A stretch of 5,685 nt of DNA, taken from assembly GCA_006227875.1 (NCBI GenBank), contig SBFI01000021.1, positions 1-5,685 of the forward strand. The letters run 5' to 3'. Position numbers and translations under genes: made by a program. The notes beneath the pieces are model-generated. The model searched no databases, was not told the origin of the DNA, and saw only the letters and a list, made by a program, of their open reading frames with translations. Origin of the DNA: Acidobacteriota bacterium. Lineage in GTDB: Bacteria > Acidobacteriota > Thermoanaerobaculia > Multivoradales > JAHEKO01. Below, piece by piece: positions 5,549 through 5,685 of the stretch (the stretch's first letter is position 1; the number at the start of each line of letters is the position of its first letter).

Positions 5549-5685
5549 TCGCCACCTCTTGACAACGGGTATCCGCCCGTCCGCCTCGGCCAGCTCCGCC
5601 TCGGTCAGTCCTCCTGCCTTGAGGAGCTACCGGCGGTCGAGTCCCAGGGACTCCGCCTCTTCGACCAGCCTCCGCGGAACTCTGG
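5549..5685 (-). pseudogene. N-terminal part of the AraC-family regulator gene, interrupted by in-frame TAG
   Basis: In the regulator's frame the sequence reads RVPRRLVEEAESLGLDRR, then TAG (5629-5627), then LLKAGGLTEAELAEADGR and on without a break into the annotated protein. Both sides of the stop look like the start of the Arabinose_bd-type domain, where a pattern such as 'GLDxRxLLxxAGL...RIPxxRxxxLW' is usual. The stop therefore sits inside a conserved alpha-helical segment, not between genes. One base change (for example from CAG, GAG, AAG, TGG or TTG) would restore it. The native start codon lies just beyond the right window edge. Explanations are a recent nonsense mutation, a sequencing error or, less likely, readthrough. 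Confidence 0.65.

Noticed and set aside
5549..5685. Genome-wide recoding of TAG
   Set aside because: Only one in-frame TAG was seen, and the rest of the window's genes read normally, ending with TGA. A local mutation or error is simpler.

Overview
The window is GC-rich DNA from a Gram-negative bacterium. It encodes a lipoprotein periplasmic adaptor and an HAE1-type RND pump, which together need two membranes. The style fits a proteobacterium, perhaps a gammaproteobacterium, or another GC-rich didermal phylum. I cannot fix the taxon from the sequence. All convincing genes lie on the minus strand and read right to left.

Layout in the direction of transcription. (1) 5685-4694 is an AraC-family regulator with an N-terminal ligand-domain region and a C-terminal double HTH. 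An in-frame TAG at 5629-5627 interrupts it, and recognisable family sequence continues on both sides of the stop. (2) After 6 nt, 4687-1574 is a complete 1037-residue RND inner-membrane permease. (3) 1573-1077 is a 497-bp stretch with no ordinary gene. (4) 1076-1 is the RND adaptor (membrane fusion) lipoprotein, whose C-terminus is cut by the window edge. Together they look like a regulated multidrug or xenobiotic efflux operon. The outer-membrane channel is not in view.

The 497-bp stretch is the most interesting part. It holds two long, highly structured palindromic elements, 1145-1309 and 1366-1538, in opposite orientations. Each has a 25-28 bp outer inverted repeat and at least two internal stems. 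Aligned to each other after inverting one, they share loop and linker sequence, while their stems differ by compensatory base pairs. This indicates two diverged copies of one element family selected for secondary structure.

The adaptor reading frame stays open through the whole stretch, up to an ATG at 1577. That ATG overlaps the permease stop codon (ATGA) and has a GAGG ribosome-binding site 4 nt upstream, the same arrangement as the permease start. The pair of elements therefore appears to sit inside what was once the adaptor's signal-peptide region. Diverged in-frame copies of a 'YR-L-QL' coding segment flank it, 483 bp (161 codons) apart. The ATG at 1076, next to the lipobox, has no visible ribosome-binding site.
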